DNA of 64,000 nucleotides from Arion vulgaris (Eukaryota; Mollusca; Gastropoda; Stylommatophora; Arionidae): NCBI GenBank assembly GCA_020796225.1, contig CM036756.1:42651398-42715397 (forward strand). The letters are read 5' to 3'. A program made the position numbers and the translations under genes. The first letter of the stretch is position 1. The number at the start of each line of letters is the position of its first letter. Below the pieces are notes generated by a model that searched no databases, was not told the origin of the DNA, and saw only the letters and a list, made by a program, of their open reading frames with translations. Of this stretch, positions 1 to 10,420 are shown piece by piece.

Positions 1-114
1 TTAGTGTGTCTGAGAACCGATGTTGGTTTTTGTCCGACATGTTTGAGTCCTACTTCTCTCGTTCTTGTCTCTCTACCCTCTACCTAACCTCGCTATCTTT
101 CGTCGGTATCTTGT

Positions 115-892
115 TTGTCTCTTTCTTCCTGCCAGGTTAGCGTCAACTCGCTCGGATTAGCATACATTTATTTGCCCTCGTTCAACATGAAGGCTGATCT
201 CGCAGTTAAGCAGCTGATAGAAGATAATGCAAGGGATGATGATGTTGTTGTATATACCGATGGGTCGGTTCAACGTGGTGAGAAATCCGGCTGGGGTTTC
301 TTGGCTAATGCGCATGGTAGGGTTGTTGCAGAGCGAAGTGGGGCATACAGGACAACTACTTCTAGTATGAGGATGGAGGTTGAGGCCGTTACTGCTGCCC
401 TCCATTGGATTTCTGGGACTTCATTTACTGGGGCCGTTGTTGTATCTGACTCTCAGTCGATGCTTCACAAGATCCAGGTCAGGTTTCGGTATGAGTGGAT
501 GTCGTCTATAGAAGTTTCTAACCTCCAGCGGCTTACGTGGATATACTGTCCTGGGCATGCGGGTGTTTACAGTAATGAGAGAGCGGACAGGCTTGCATCA
601 ACAGCATCGATTGTTGGGGAGTTAAAGATGGATAAGGGGATATTCTTCAGTCTCTTCGCGACTCTCAGTTGGATGAGGACACTAAAATCGATGTTGAATC
701 GATCAAGCGATTTAAGCAGTTTGGAGTTGCCCGTTGTTCAAGTCGAACTGGATGCCTGAGAGGCAGAGTGAGAGGTGTGTTTAATCAGCGAGCCACAGGA
801 ACCATCAGTATGCATACTCTTCGATATCTGTTGGGGAGACTGAGCATCTATGGGTCTGCCCGGAGTGCAATGACGTCAGTTTAGTAACCAAT
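115..892 (+). mobile_element. LINE-A non-LTR retrotransposon 3' end with RNase H domain (decayed)
   Basis: The reading frame from 115 to 759 encodes an RNase H domain of the kind found at the C-terminus of non-LTR retrotransposon polyproteins; the enzyme degrades RNA in RNA-DNA hybrids during reverse transcription. Visible motifs are YTDGS (about residue 47-51), MEVEA (E88), VSDSQS (D112) and PGHAG...NERAD (H148, D158), so the D-E-D-H-D set is present. The frame is lost after about position 650 and the homologous continuation lies in a second frame (about 669-830). The last motif, EHLWVCPEC, lies in the third frame (833-880), so at least two frameshifts inactivate the copy. The 3' end is marked by repeated AACCAATA at 885-900. 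The 5' part is missing. A close copy of the tail is at 39,825-40,012 on the minus strand, and more decayed relatives are at 30.3, 42.3 and 58.7 kb. Confidence 0.85.
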
Positions 893-1033
893 AACCAATA
901 TTTGCCCTCGTACAGGGAAGTCAGACATTTGTCAATATTATCTTTCATTTCATCATCATCATCAAGTAGAGTATCCCTTCCGGAACTTGGCTCCCATAAC
1001 AGAAGTTCTTTAAAACTCTCTGTACTTTGAAAG

Positions 1034-1690
1034 TTGGCCGGCGTCAGCAGCAGTTATTCTCAGATCGTCAATGACATCTTGCACCCATCGTCTTCTAGAC
1101 TTCCTCTCTTTCTTCTTTCAGACACCATTCCCTCTAAAATTATCTTCTCTACGCACTCACGTCGTTTGGTGTGTCCGAAATATTTATTTTTCCTTGATTT
1201 TATGTTCTTTAATAGCCAATTCTCTTTAATATCAAGCTGTTGCAGAACAAAAGCATTTATTCTTTTCTCTGTCCATTTAATCTTCTCCGCCACTTTGTCA
1301 ATTATCCATGTCTCACAACCATATGTTGCCAGTTGGAAAACGCAGCAAACACTAGATTTTTGTTGTTATGTTAGTTCCCTTCCATAGGTTAGTTAGTTCT
1401 TTTAGTTTTTGAAAAGCATTGCTCATCTTTCTTTTAATTTCTTTTATAGCATTCCTGTCATTTATCATCAATGCCTCATGGCACTCAAAGTTGTCGACGC
1501 TTTCTATTTTGTGACCGTTGACATGTATATTAGCCATCAATTCTGTTTATAAGTTGTATATATCGTCGTTTTCATTGTATTGAGATACAGGTTTTGATCT
1601 TCGCTATTTTTTAAAGTGACCTTATCAATCTTTTGTGCCATTTTGTGATGTAGATAATAGCACTGTATCGTCAACATATCTTAACGTTAA
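1034..1690 (-). mobile_element. LINE-R reverse transcriptase C-terminal fragment (decayed)
   Basis: Read on the minus strand, this holds a YVDD box (1667-1678) like the catalytic YxDD of reverse transcriptases. A segment follows (1540 to 1352) that resembles the region after the RT palm, with VNGHKIESVDNF and an AFQKLK helix. The typical tail (1293-1060) comes last, with WTEKRINAFVL and KYFGHTKRRE...EKIILEG. This order is standard for RTE/craniofacial-type non-LTR elements. The segments lie in different frames and contain stops, so the copy is dead. Family is assigned from motif pattern only. Confidence 0.75.
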
Positions 1691-1699
1691 CTAAAGTCA

Positions 1700-2280
1700 A
1701 CAAATTGGTGTTGACAATGTCTTATCACACATATCGATTGATGGTGCGAGTGAATGTGAACAGATTACTAAATTAACAACAACTACTGCATCAACATATG
1801 GTTGACATGAACGTCAAGATTTAAGACAAAAAAACTGCTCTTCATCAAATATTCACTGAAGTAAATTAGTTTCCTTTTTTTATAATTCAAATATCAATTA
1901 CTTTGTTATTTTCTTCTGTAACATAGAATGTAATAAACAATGTATATGCAAGAACGTTAATACCAGGCGATGCTGGGAAGTAAAGCTAGTGTGCATGTGA
2001 GCGTGTATTCATGTGTGCGTGTATGCATGCAACACACACGAGCACGTTTCATACTTATAGCAATTATTCAATTATTTCAGTTGGATTGAAACCTTCAAAC
2101 AAACTAAGCTTCAAACATACCCATATAGAAAGTCTATGTTTTGTTGGTTTTCCCCCACATAATTTCAATATATTTTCAATCGAGATTGTTTATATAAAAA
2201 GTTCAAGTTTGAGTTAAGTTACCATGATCAATAAATAAACAGTGTATAAGTATTAGAGGCTTCCGAAAAAAAATAATTAC
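1700..2280. other. No gene recognised
   Basis: This stretch is AT-rich without a coding pattern I recognise. It includes an alternating purine-pyrimidine section (about 1990-2045, GTGTGCATG/CACACACG). Confidence 0.5.
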
Positions 2281-2282
2281 CA

Positions 2283-2345
2283 AACACAGGATTCGAACCA
2301 CAAATCCTTATTTCTTACTGCACCCATTGTTTAGCTCTACAATAC
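2283..2345 (-). mobile_element. tRNA-like SINE head relic
   Basis: The minus strand carries a B-box-like GGATTCGAACC complement and a tRNA-like 5' segment. This is the usual appearance of the head of a tRNA-derived SINE. It is short and diverged. Confidence 0.3.
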
Positions 2346-2462
2346 GTGTAGTTTTAAGAACACCGCCAGATAGCTCTCCATAATATATGTCAAGCAAGGC
2401 AACAGAAATATACAAGCTAGTTAAGCTTATTTTTATTTTAGAGCTAGCTAGTTCTTTACTTT

Positions 2463-2795
2463 TCAACTCATAACGGAACACAGATCTTCAACAAACTTCT
2501 TCCAGATCTTCCTCTTTCTTGTCATCCCTTCTAATACTTTCCCTGTTTTACCTATCCTTTTAATATCAGCCTCCAGCTCTCTTATCCAGGTCTGTCTAGG
2601 CCTTCCCCTACTCCTCTTTCCCTGCGGATTCCAAAACAGTGTCTGTCTTGCAATGCTCCCGGTCGGTCGTTTCAATGTATGTCATATCCATCACCATCGT
2701 CTCTTCCGTAGCTCTTTCTCTACTGTTATCTGCTTAATTCTTTCTCTGAGTTCCTCGTTTGTAATCTTATCATACTACCTCAGTTCCTCTTCTAA
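2463..2795 (-). mobile_element. LINE-R 3' coding tail
   Basis: Minus-strand translation gives LRERIKQITVEKELRKRRW, then ARQTLFWNPQGKRSRGRPRQ, then LEADIKRIGKTGKVL. This is the characteristic C-terminal tail after the RT domain in RTE-like non-LTR elements (consensus WNPQGKRxRGRPxxTW). Only the terminal part remains, with no RT catalytic core. Confidence 0.8.
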
Positions 2796-3239
2796 GTAAA
2801 CATCCATTTATGAAGGTCTGTAGTTTTCTGATAGTTTGGCTAGCTGGTTATTCTTAAAAAACGCTCCTCTGTGAGCCTAGGCAATGAAGGCCGTAAGAAA
2901 TAAGAGTTTGGGGCTAGAATCCTATGGTTGATAATTTATTTTTTCTGGAAACCTCTAATACTTGTACACTGTATATTTATTGATAATATTCATTGACTCC
3001 TTTGCTTCCCCTGGGGTTCTTAAAACTTCTTATTCTCTCCAGTTAAGTGCTCACTACTTTGTTGTTTATATAAATCCATCTTGTATTATGCATGTTTATG
3101 TAATCTTGTCTAAATCTAGCGCTGCATTTTCTCCCCTGTATTTCTTAGTAAAAATGATTCTGTAATGTCGAACACGTCATGTATTTTCTGACAGGAATAA
3201 TATAAACTGAGTATCAATATGTCTGCTGGAGATAGGCCA

Positions 3240-3341
3240 AATCATAACTCAATTTTACACAGAAGGAAATCTGAATCATAACTCAATTTTACACAGAAGG
3301 AAATCTGAATCATAACTCAATTTTACACAGAAGGAAATCTG
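3240..3341. repeat. 34-bp tandem repeat, 3 copies
   Basis: Three near-identical units starting AATCATAACTCAATTTTACA follow each other directly. Confidence 0.95.
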
Positions 3342-3384
3342 GATGTAAACAACAGTTATCGAACTATTCTTTCCAATAGACTGT

Positions 3385-3600
3385 CATTACTGTCGGCGTT
3401 GCCACTTTTTAGGCGGTGTAGGACTGAGGGCACATGTGCTTGTGGAATTTAATGGTCGCATGGTTAGTACAGTCGCCGCAAAACTGTTCAGGTTATGATT
3501 TCTCTTTATGCCCCGACAGAAAAAAACACATTGGCCTTACCGTTGATTGAACCCGGGTTGCCCGCATTGCAGCCCGAGCCCTAATCCATTCGGTCAGACG
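3385..3600 (-). mobile_element. SINE-5 (tRNA-headed)
   Basis: The minus-strand head reads as a tRNA-like segment with GAATGGATTAGGGCTCGG (A-box side) and CCGGGTTCAATC (B-box). The body contains CTGAACAGTTTTGCGGCGAC. Relatives are at 22.2-22.5, 27.1 and 40.1-40.3 kb, which establishes it as a dispersed family. Confidence 0.75.
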
Positions 3601-3604
3601 CTGC

Positions 3605-3723
3605 ACTAATACTGTTTTCCAATAGACAGAGTGAGAAATAAGATTCAGAAAATTGTGGGGGTGCGCGACAGCAAATTGTATTTAAAAGGGGGTCTGCGGT
3701 AATGCAAAGTTTGGGAACCGCTG
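3605..3723. mobile_element. Terminal fragment of a hAT-like element
   Basis: The segment ending TTTGGGAACCGCTG matches the right end of the complete element at 43,400-43,964, including the internal TAATGCAAAGTTT. The left end is missing. Confidence 0.55.
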
Positions 3724-3799
3724 TCCTAAATAACAAATATAAACAAGCCTCCACACTCTTCTCTTCCCCAGTGGGTTTCACTCCAATACATCTTTTGTT

Positions 3800-4280
3800 A
3801 TGTTGCGCGGTTGTAGCATGAGAGTGGTTCTAATCTCATTCCACTTTCTATTTAACCTTCAACTGTTTTGCTTCCTATTCCGTTATTTTCTACAAGTCTG
3901 TATTTGTTATCTCTTGTGACCATCTGGTGCAGAGCATGCTGTGAGGACATCTGTTAGTGAATGTCTGCAGTTTGAATGTGATATTCTTGGTCATGTGCCA
4001 TATCTAAGAGCCAACTTTTATATTTGTGATGAACAGTCGAAACTTATTTCCCATAGAGAATATTTGTGAGTTCTAGATAGACAACGATATATAAATTGTA
4101 ATTTAAACGTATATGTACACAAGTGGAAGGGAAACATTAAGGAGTGGATAAATTATAGCCTGACAGAGCGAAACATTAAGTGAAGAGACAGGTAATATAG
4201 GAGGTCAAACTTTTGATGCGGAGACGATACATGACAATGATAATACATTTACCTGTTCGCGATCCTTCTTTATATCTATC
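3800..4280. other. No gene recognised
   Basis: I see no recognisable element or coding pattern here. Confidence 0.4.
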
Positions 4281-4285
4281 CTCGC

Positions 4286-4482
4286 CCGCGTGCCCAGCGT
4301 GTTCGTAGCGCTTTGGACTACGGGTGACTAGTCCTCTGTAAGTGCGGGTTCAACTCCACGGACTGGCAGAAAAGCTACAGGTTCCCCAGATTTACGGTGT
4401 TCGTGGCACCGAGCCGAAGGGTTACGATGTCCATGACACCGAGCCGAAGAGCTTTCAGCTCAAGTGCTTCTGGATCGGAAGA
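4286..4482 (+). mobile_element. SINE-3 (tRNA-headed)
   Basis: The element starts GCCCGCGTGCCCAGCG and carries a B-box-like GGGTTCAACTCC. The body has ACCGAGCCGAAGG repeated and ends in TGCTTCTGGATCGGA. Other copies are at 29,454, 37,101 (with target duplication) and, on the minus strand, 41,034. Confidence 0.85.
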
Positions 4483-4510
4483 AAATATATATCTATCCTC
4501 ATGCATTTTT

Positions 4511-4583
4511 TCCGATCCAGTAGCACTTGAGCTTTCAGCTCTTCGGCTCGGTGTCATAGACATCGTAACCCGTCGGTCTGTTA
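4511..4583 (-). mobile_element. SINE-3 3' fragment, inverted
   Basis: This is the reverse complement of the last 70 or so bases of SINE-3. It faces the preceding copy across a spacer of about 30 bp, so 4,420-4,580 can form a long hairpin. Confidence 0.8.
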
Positions 4584-6244
4584 GATTCTATCATATTTCG
4601 TTAAGCTTTGACTTGCAAATATCTGTTAGATTCTTTCATATTTTGTTAAACTTTGACTTGCAAATATCTGTTAGATTCTTTCATATTTTGTTAAACTTTG
4701 ACTTGCAAATATCTGTTAGATTCTTTCATATTTTGTTAAGCTTTGACTTGCAAATATCTGTTAGATTTTTTCATATTTTGTTAAACGTTGACTTGCAAAT
4801 ATCTGTTAGGTTATGTCATATTTTGTTAAACTTTGACTTGCAAATATCTGTTAGACTCTGTCATATTTTGTTAAACTTTGACTTGCAAATATCTGTTAGA
4901 TTCTTTAATATTTTGTTAAACTTTGACTTGCAAATATCTGTTAGATTCTTTCATATTTTGTTAAACTTTGACTTGCAAATATCTGTTCGATTCTTTCATA
5001 TTTTGTTAAACTTTGACTTGCAAATATCTGTTAGATTTTGTCATATTTTGTTAAACTTTGACTTGCAAATATCTGTTAGATTCTGTCATATTTTGTTAAA
5101 CTTTGACTTGCAAATATCTGTTAGATTCTATCATATTTTGTTAAGCTTTGACTTGCAAATATCTGTTAGATTTTGTCATATTTTGTTAAACTTTGACTTG
5201 CAAATATCTATTAGATTCTATCATATTTTGTTAAGCTTTGACTTGCAAATATCTATTAGATTCTATCATATTTTGTTAAGCTTTGACTTGCAAATATCTG
5301 TTAGATTCTTTCATATTTTGTTAAACTTTGACGTGCAAATATCTGTTCGATTCTTTCATATTTTGTTAAACTTTGACTTGCAAATATCTATTAGATTCTA
5401 TCATATTTTGTTAAGCTTTGACTTGCAAATATCTGTTCGATTCTTTCATATTTTGTTAAACTTTGACTTGCAAATATCTATTAGATTCTATCATATTTTG
5501 TTAAACTTTGACTTGCAAATATCTGTTAGATTCTATCATATTTTGTTAAACTTTGACGTGCAAATATCTGTTCGATTCTTTCATATTTTGTTAAACTTTG
5601 ACTTGCAAATATCTATTAGATTCTATCATATTTTGTTAAGCTTTGACTTGCAAATATCTGTTAGATTCTATCATATTTTGTTAAGCTTTGACTTGCAAAT
5701 ATCTGTTCGATTTTTCATATTTTGTTGCTTTGACTTGCAAATATCTGTTCGATTCTTTCATATTTTGTTAAACTTTGACTTGCAAATATCTGTTAGATTC
5801 TATCATATTTTGTTAAACTTTGACTTGCAAATATCTATTAGATTCTATCATATTTTGTTAAGCTTTGACTTGCAAATATCTATTAGATTCTATCATATTT
5901 TGTTAAGCTTTGACTTGCAAATATCTGTTCGATTCTTTCATATTTTGTTAAGCTTTGACTTGCAAATATCTGTTCGATTCTTTCATATTTTGTTAAACTT
6001 TGACTTGCAAATATCTGTTAGATTCTATCATATTTTGTTAAGCTTTGACTTGCAAATATCTGTTCGATTCTTTCATATTTTGTTAAACTTTGACTTGCAA
6101 ATATCTGTTAGATTCTTTCATATTTTGTTAAGCTTTGACTTGCAAATATCTGTTCGATTCTTTCATATTTTGTTAAACTTTGACTTGCAAATATCTGTTA
6201 GATTCTTTCATATTTTGTTAAACTTTGACTTGCAAATATCTATT
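4577..6244. repeat. 45-bp minisatellite, about 37 copies
   Basis: The unit TTAGATTCTTTCATATTTTG...GACTTGCAAATATCT is 45 bp and repeats without interruption up to a SINE insertion at 6,245. Variants alternate (TTAGATTC/TTCGATTC, TTAAACTT/TTAAGCTT). Because 45 is a multiple of three and the unit lacks a stop in one frame, the plus strand stays open for about 650 codons as a 15-residue repeat (around SVRFFHILLNFDLQ). I regard this as satellite rather than a gene: the frame has no convincing start, and its first codons and last codons lie inside SINEs. Confidence 0.97.
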
Positions 6245-6500
6245 CTTCTTCTTCTTCTTCGCGTTCGTTCTTTACGACCAATTTTAATCACTCTTTGTAA
6301 TATGTTTGATCTTTGCCAAGAACGTGTATACGTTGCACATTGGTTTGGTAGGCCCCTAAACGCATAGACTTCTACACGTTTAGGACATGTGCATCCGATT
6401 TCAGCCAAACCTCCTTAGTCGCCTCTTACGACATGCTTGGCAGGTAACAGTGGTTCTATTCTTTACACCCCAAATTTGGGCCCGGTAACCACTCGGGCGT
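6245..6500 (-). mobile_element. SINE-1, full-length, with 11-bp target duplication
   Basis: On the minus strand it runs from CGCCCGAGTGGTTACCGGGC through ATGTCGTAAGAGGCGACTAA to an (AAG)n tail. AAATATCTATT flanks it on both sides (6,234-6,244 and 6,501-6,511). The target is inside the 45-bp minisatellite, which resumes directly afterwards, so both insertion boundaries are certain. A second complete copy is at 37,623-37,881. Confidence 0.95.
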
Positions 6501-6617
6501 AAATATCTATTAGATTCTTTCATATTTTGTTAAACTTTGACTTGCAAATATCTGTTAGATTCTTTCATATTTTGTTAAACTTTGACTTGCAAATATCTGT
6601 TAGATTCTTTCATATTT
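6501..6617. repeat. 45-bp minisatellite, continuation
   Basis: About 2.6 further units of the array at 4,577-6,244 lie beyond the SINE-1 insertion. Confidence 0.95.
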
Positions 6618-6714
6618 GTTGGTGCATATGCAGCAGACAACACGAGAAGAAATAAAATATCCAAGTAAACGCTAAGAACAAGAATAGTGTCCCAAAAGGG
6701 GAGGGGGGCGGAGA

Positions 6715-6930
6715 GTTTAAAGCCGAAGGATTGACTTCATTGCACCTCCACCTGCTGAGAGTTTTGCACAAAGCACGAACCGCTTAGCTCCGGCAACAAT
6801 CCTAGAGGTCTCTGGCGGGGGGACGCTCGTAAACAGAACGGCGCGGTCCGGATTCGAGCCCATGATCTTTGACTTGCAAGGCAATGACTTAACCACTTAG
6901 CAGCAGAGCCCTCCCCCTTCCTCCCCATTC
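6715..6930 (-). mobile_element. SINE-4 (tRNA-headed)
   Basis: On the minus strand the head GAGGGCTCTGCTGCTAAGTG leads to a B-box-like GGGCTCGAATCC. The body contains AGGATTGTTGCCGGAGCTAA and the 3' end is CAATGAAGTCAATCCTTCGG. Seven or so copies of this family lie in the window (16.5, 24.8, 29.2, 38.4, 55.0 and 63.0 kb). Confidence 0.85.
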
Positions 6931-7334
6931 CCGAATAGGGTCAACGTGTTAATAGAAACATAATATACGAATGTCATTAAGTTACCTGGTTAGAATGACA
7001 CCAAACCAACCTGCAACACGAGCATATCACGTGAAAACATCAATCTACAAGACAAAGATGAATAGATGGAATACAAGAAACACTAAATAAACGCATCAGG
7101 ACAACACCCCCAAGCTACACACCTGGTGACCCAAAGAAAGTTATACATACCTTTTCTTTACAACGCTTTGCGGTACAAGTAGTAGAACAACAAAAAATAA
7201 AGAGGGATGACAGAATAAGATTTCTTCTTCCTTTTTGGTATCAGTAACGAGTGACGAATGATGGTTGTGAGTTGTGCTATCATTTATATCATTGAATCCA
7301 AACGCATCAGACAGCATAGCATGATTATATTTCT

Positions 7335-7735
7335 CTCGAACGGTTATACGTTACATAGGATGATCGAATGATAAAGGCCTTTTGGTCGAAACGTTGCTGT
7401 GTATTGTCATTGTTTTTGTATTTGGTCAAACTAAAGTACTTTGTTATTACGTGTTTCGCCACGTAACATAGGGAATGCAAGTAATTTCTCCATACCGCTC
7501 TGTCCTGGGCAACACGCTCAATCTCTTCCATGGAACTGAGTCCGATATTTCTTGCCTCTTTCAGCAAAGTTCGTTTCAGGGCTTCTTTCTGCTTCCTCTC
7601 TTTCTTGAACCCTTTGCCACCCACTTCAGTTCCTGCTTTAGCATTATTTGATCATTTCTTCTCAATGTGTACACAACATATCTCCATCCTGTTAAAAAAA
7701 AACCCAGATATTTCTCTGATTTCATCACTTCTGAA
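7335..7735 (-). mobile_element. LINE-C (LINE-R subgroup) 3' tail, interrupted
   Basis: Minus-strand translation around 7,480-7,620 gives EALKRTLLKEARNIGLS, then MEEIERVAQDRAVWRNYL, the C-terminal tail of a non-LTR retrotransposon. Homologous plus-strand copies are at 54,645-54,945 and 57,240-57,540. The copy is split by the PLE-like insert at 7,360-7,461. Confidence 0.8.
7360..7461 (+). mobile_element. PLE-like short retroelement insert with hammerhead-like core
   Basis: The insert contains GGCCTTTTGGTCGAAACG and ends in TTACGTGTTTCGCCA. It interrupts a LINE-C tail and is flanked by CGTTACATAGG (7,349-7,359) and CGTAACATAGG (7,462-7,472). The uninterrupted LINE-C copy near 57,530 (complement GTTACATAGGGC) shows the empty site, so this is a genuine insertion. 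Other copies at 33,427-33,600 and in palindromic or inverted form at 23,192 and 43,541 share the same 3' end but start at different points, as expected for target-primed reverse transcription. Confidence 0.75.
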
Positions 7736-7912
7736 TTCTGAATTTTATGTTTATTATTTTTCGCAGACATATATTTTCAAATGCATTTAACTTACTATAT
7801 CTTTTGTAATTTTCCAACTCTCGCTGGCTTGGAAGTAACACTTGAATTAATCTGCGTAGACTTCCTGCAGAATTACGACTTTAAGTGCATGTCTTACTGC
7901 AACGATGACGTC

Positions 7913-8120
7913 AACAGTGGTAGTATTATGTTCATATTTGTTGCATCGATAAATAAAAGTTGTTTTTGATCTGGAAAATAATGAACAGTGGTAGTATTAT
8001 GTTCATATTTGTTGCATCGATAAATAAAAGTTGTTTTTGATCTGGAAAATAATAAACAGTGGTAGTATTATGTTCATATTTGTTGCAGCGATAATTAAAA
8101 GTTGTTTTTGATCGTGAAGC
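7913..8120. repeat. 71-bp tandem repeat, 3 copies
   Basis: Units begin AACAGTGGTAGTATTATGTT at 7,913, 7,984 and 8,055. The third is slightly diverged. Confidence 0.95.
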
Positions 8121-8137
8121 AAATGGACAGACTAGAA

Positions 8138-8245
8138 AAGAGTTCAGTCAGGTACTAGAGATGGTGTCAGCTGTTCGTATCTACAAGACCAGACATTGAT
8201 CTTTCGCTGGCATACAAGATGTTTGTCAGAAATATTAAGTAATCA
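8138..8245. repeat. Diverged direct repeat, upstream copy
   Basis: This is similar to 9,163-9,275 (shared blocks TAGTTCAGTCA-like, ATCTACAAGA and CAGACATTGATCTTTC). The two copies bracket the SINE-7 at 8,455-9,125. Confidence 0.7.
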
Positions 8246-8454
8246 TACAGAAGCTGCCTACCTCACCAGGCGTGTTGTGCTTACGATATTTCCATATGTT
8301 TCTTGCTGTTCTCTACGTTTATTTGTCTTGGTTTCTACCCTATGCTGTAGTTTCTTTCTCTTGATATATCACTACCTACCTTTTATGTCTTAATTATTGA
8401 CACGCTACTTACTCTTGGTTGGCATATTAGTTTGTTATTTCTCTGTGTTCTCGG

Positions 8455-9125
8455 AAGGGATGGGGGTGTCTCTGTAGCGTACAGGTTAGGTGTTTGTATC
8501 TCGTGCCAAAGGTACCAGGTTTGCTCCCTCGTGGAGCCATCTGGATATTTTTCAAGAGATCCCTGATCTCAATGTAGGTGAGATCGAGTTCTTAGTCCTA
8601 TCGGAGACGGACGATAAAACGTAGGTCTCGTGTTTAATTTGAACACGTAAAAGAACCCTCGGCAGTTCAAAATCGAGAAGAGCAGGCTGGAAAGCCGCTT
8701 CCTGGAAAAACTCATTAACCTTTTAGCTGCTAAGAAAGTATTTATACATTTTTTCCATTCACTTCTAAAGACGCATTAACACGTCTGTTATTATCTCTCC
8801 TCTGTGGGCTAAAGACGTGTTAACACCTTATACATTGCTACTGTCACTGCTATAGGCGTACATTCACGTTTGTGACCTAGAAACAAAGAGTAGCTATTTT
8901 TAGCTCAGCCTTCAGAAAGTTTGTAACAGCAAAAGGGTTCAAAAAGATTACGAATAAACTTCCTACAAAAATATCTTGACCATCTTTAAAATTACATCGA
9001 GGGGTCTCCGACGTGATGCTTTATAACAAAGTTCGTGCACTGCAGCTGAGATCTTCCTGTGTAAGAAAGAGATCGGAGGACTGAAGTGCAATGATGATGG
9101 TCCTATCAATCAATCAATCAATCAA
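8455..9125 (+). mobile_element. SINE-7 with (TCAA)n tail, expanded copy
   Basis: The head has GTACCAGGTTTGCTCCCTCG followed by GTGGAGCCATCTGGATAT. The middle has AAAATCGAGAAGAGCAGGCT and the end is CTGAGATCTTCCTGTGTAAG, then AATGATGATGGTCCTATCAA, then (TCAA)n. The better-defined copy at 51,944-52,393 is about 450 bp. This one is longer, with extra sequence between about 8,700 and 8,960. Confidence 0.75.
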
Positions 9126-9162
9126 ACTAGTGAGTACATGGGAACTCGTTAACCTGACGTCT

Positions 9163-9275
9163 TTATGCAATAGAAAATAGTTCAGTCATGTGCTATAGAG
9201 ATATGTCATATATTGGTATCTACAAGATCAGACATTGATCTTTCACTGTCAAACAAGGGTTTTGTCATAAATATT
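9163..9275. repeat. Diverged direct repeat, downstream copy
   Basis: Partner of 8,138-8,245. Confidence 0.7.
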
Positions 9276-9439
9276 TAACTTTCGTCTGGAACACAAATGT
9301 ATAACTATAGAGACATGAAGTGACCCTCTCTGATAGTTTGATTATTTATTTTATATTAAATTAAAGCTTCTCTGATAGTGTCATCACCAATTGTGTTCTT
9401 GTGGTCAAAGAATAATTCATGGCTGTAAGAAAGAATTCA

Positions 9440-9740
9440 GAAAAAATAATACTGTATTCCCAATATGCCACATGGTATGAAAACGTGTTATTCACTTTTT
9501 TTTCCTTTTAGTCTCCTTAACTCCTACAATACAACACACCTTTCTGTCCGCACCAATTTTCACACAAACCATTTCACGAACAAAAACAATAAACACTGGC
9601 CTACTTTGCTTTCTAGTGTTTCTGTGATATCAAATTGGGACCTAGTTGACCAGAGAAACCTGGTTCAGTTGTGGAATGGAACCTCAGACCACTAGTCTAC
9701 AAAGCAAGTGCACTAATTACGATGCTATCGGGGCTCTTGT
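9440..9740 (-). mobile_element. SINE-8-like tRNA-headed element
   Basis: The minus strand has a tRNA-like head with TAATTAGTGCACTTGCTTTG and a GGTCTGAGGTTCCATTCC B-box region. The rest ends near CCACATGGTATGAAAAC, like the end of the copy at 53.4 kb. It is diverged. Confidence 0.5.
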
Positions 9741-9744
9741 GTGC

Positions 9745-10305
9745 GTGTAGGAAGAGCTAAGCCGAGGCACGCCCTTGCTTCCTGGTTGTGAATTTATATA
9801 CCGATAGACGCTCGATTATAAGAGCTGCTCACACCGCTAAAGTGCGACACTCGTTCTTTACATTGAAGAGGTGAAGTTGGAAGCTTAACTTCCTCGAGAT
9901 GACATCATCAATTCTTTCCTCAAACTATCAAATACTTCAGAGGGTGAACTATAACCCTTACGTATGCATTATTTAGTTCAATTGTTTAACTACGAACCTC
10001 TTCTTCTCATTATTCTCTATATTTGTGGACAATTACACATTTCTGCTCCATCGTATTGTTATTGTGTGGTCATCATCACCCGTGATGGACTAGCATCATT
10101 GTTATTGATTGCCCCACACTAACCAGATTGTGTTAGTTTGTTTAAAAAGAAGTGAAACGTTATACAATACACAGTGGGAAAGAAACCAGTGGATGAAGTG
10201 TTCGCTTGATTTATAAGGGGGGAGGAGTCTCGTACCCTGGCGGGCATTTGAAGCTGGCACCAGGTTCTGAAATTACGGGAGCTAAAATTGGCTTAATATT
10301 CCTGC
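9745..10305. other. No gene recognised
   Basis: Unique-looking AT-rich DNA. A short piece near 10,065-10,110 (CATCATCACCCGTGATGGAC) resembles the non-coding end of the LINE tails at 30.2 and 56.7 kb. Confidence 0.4.
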
Positions 10306-10312
10306 TGTTCCT

Positions 10313-10420
10313 CTTTCTCTCTCTCTTCTCTCTCTCCTTTCTTTCTCTCTCTCTCACTCTCTCACACACATCTCTCTCACTCTCTCTCTCTCTCTCTCTT
10401 TTCTCTTTCTCTCTCTGGTG
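10313..10420. repeat. (TC)n microsatellite
   Basis: Imperfect CT dinucleotide run. The Arg/Glu-rich and Leu/Ser-rich frames across it are artefacts of the dinucleotide. Confidence 0.95.

Noticed and set aside
115..892. Host ribonuclease H gene
   Set aside because: Context, CPxC tail, frameshifts and repeated copies show a retrotransposon domain.
4397..6367. 656-codon open frame taken as a large repeat protein
   Set aside because: It is the 45-bp minisatellite read through. Its ends lie in SINE-3 and SINE-1, and it has no natural start.
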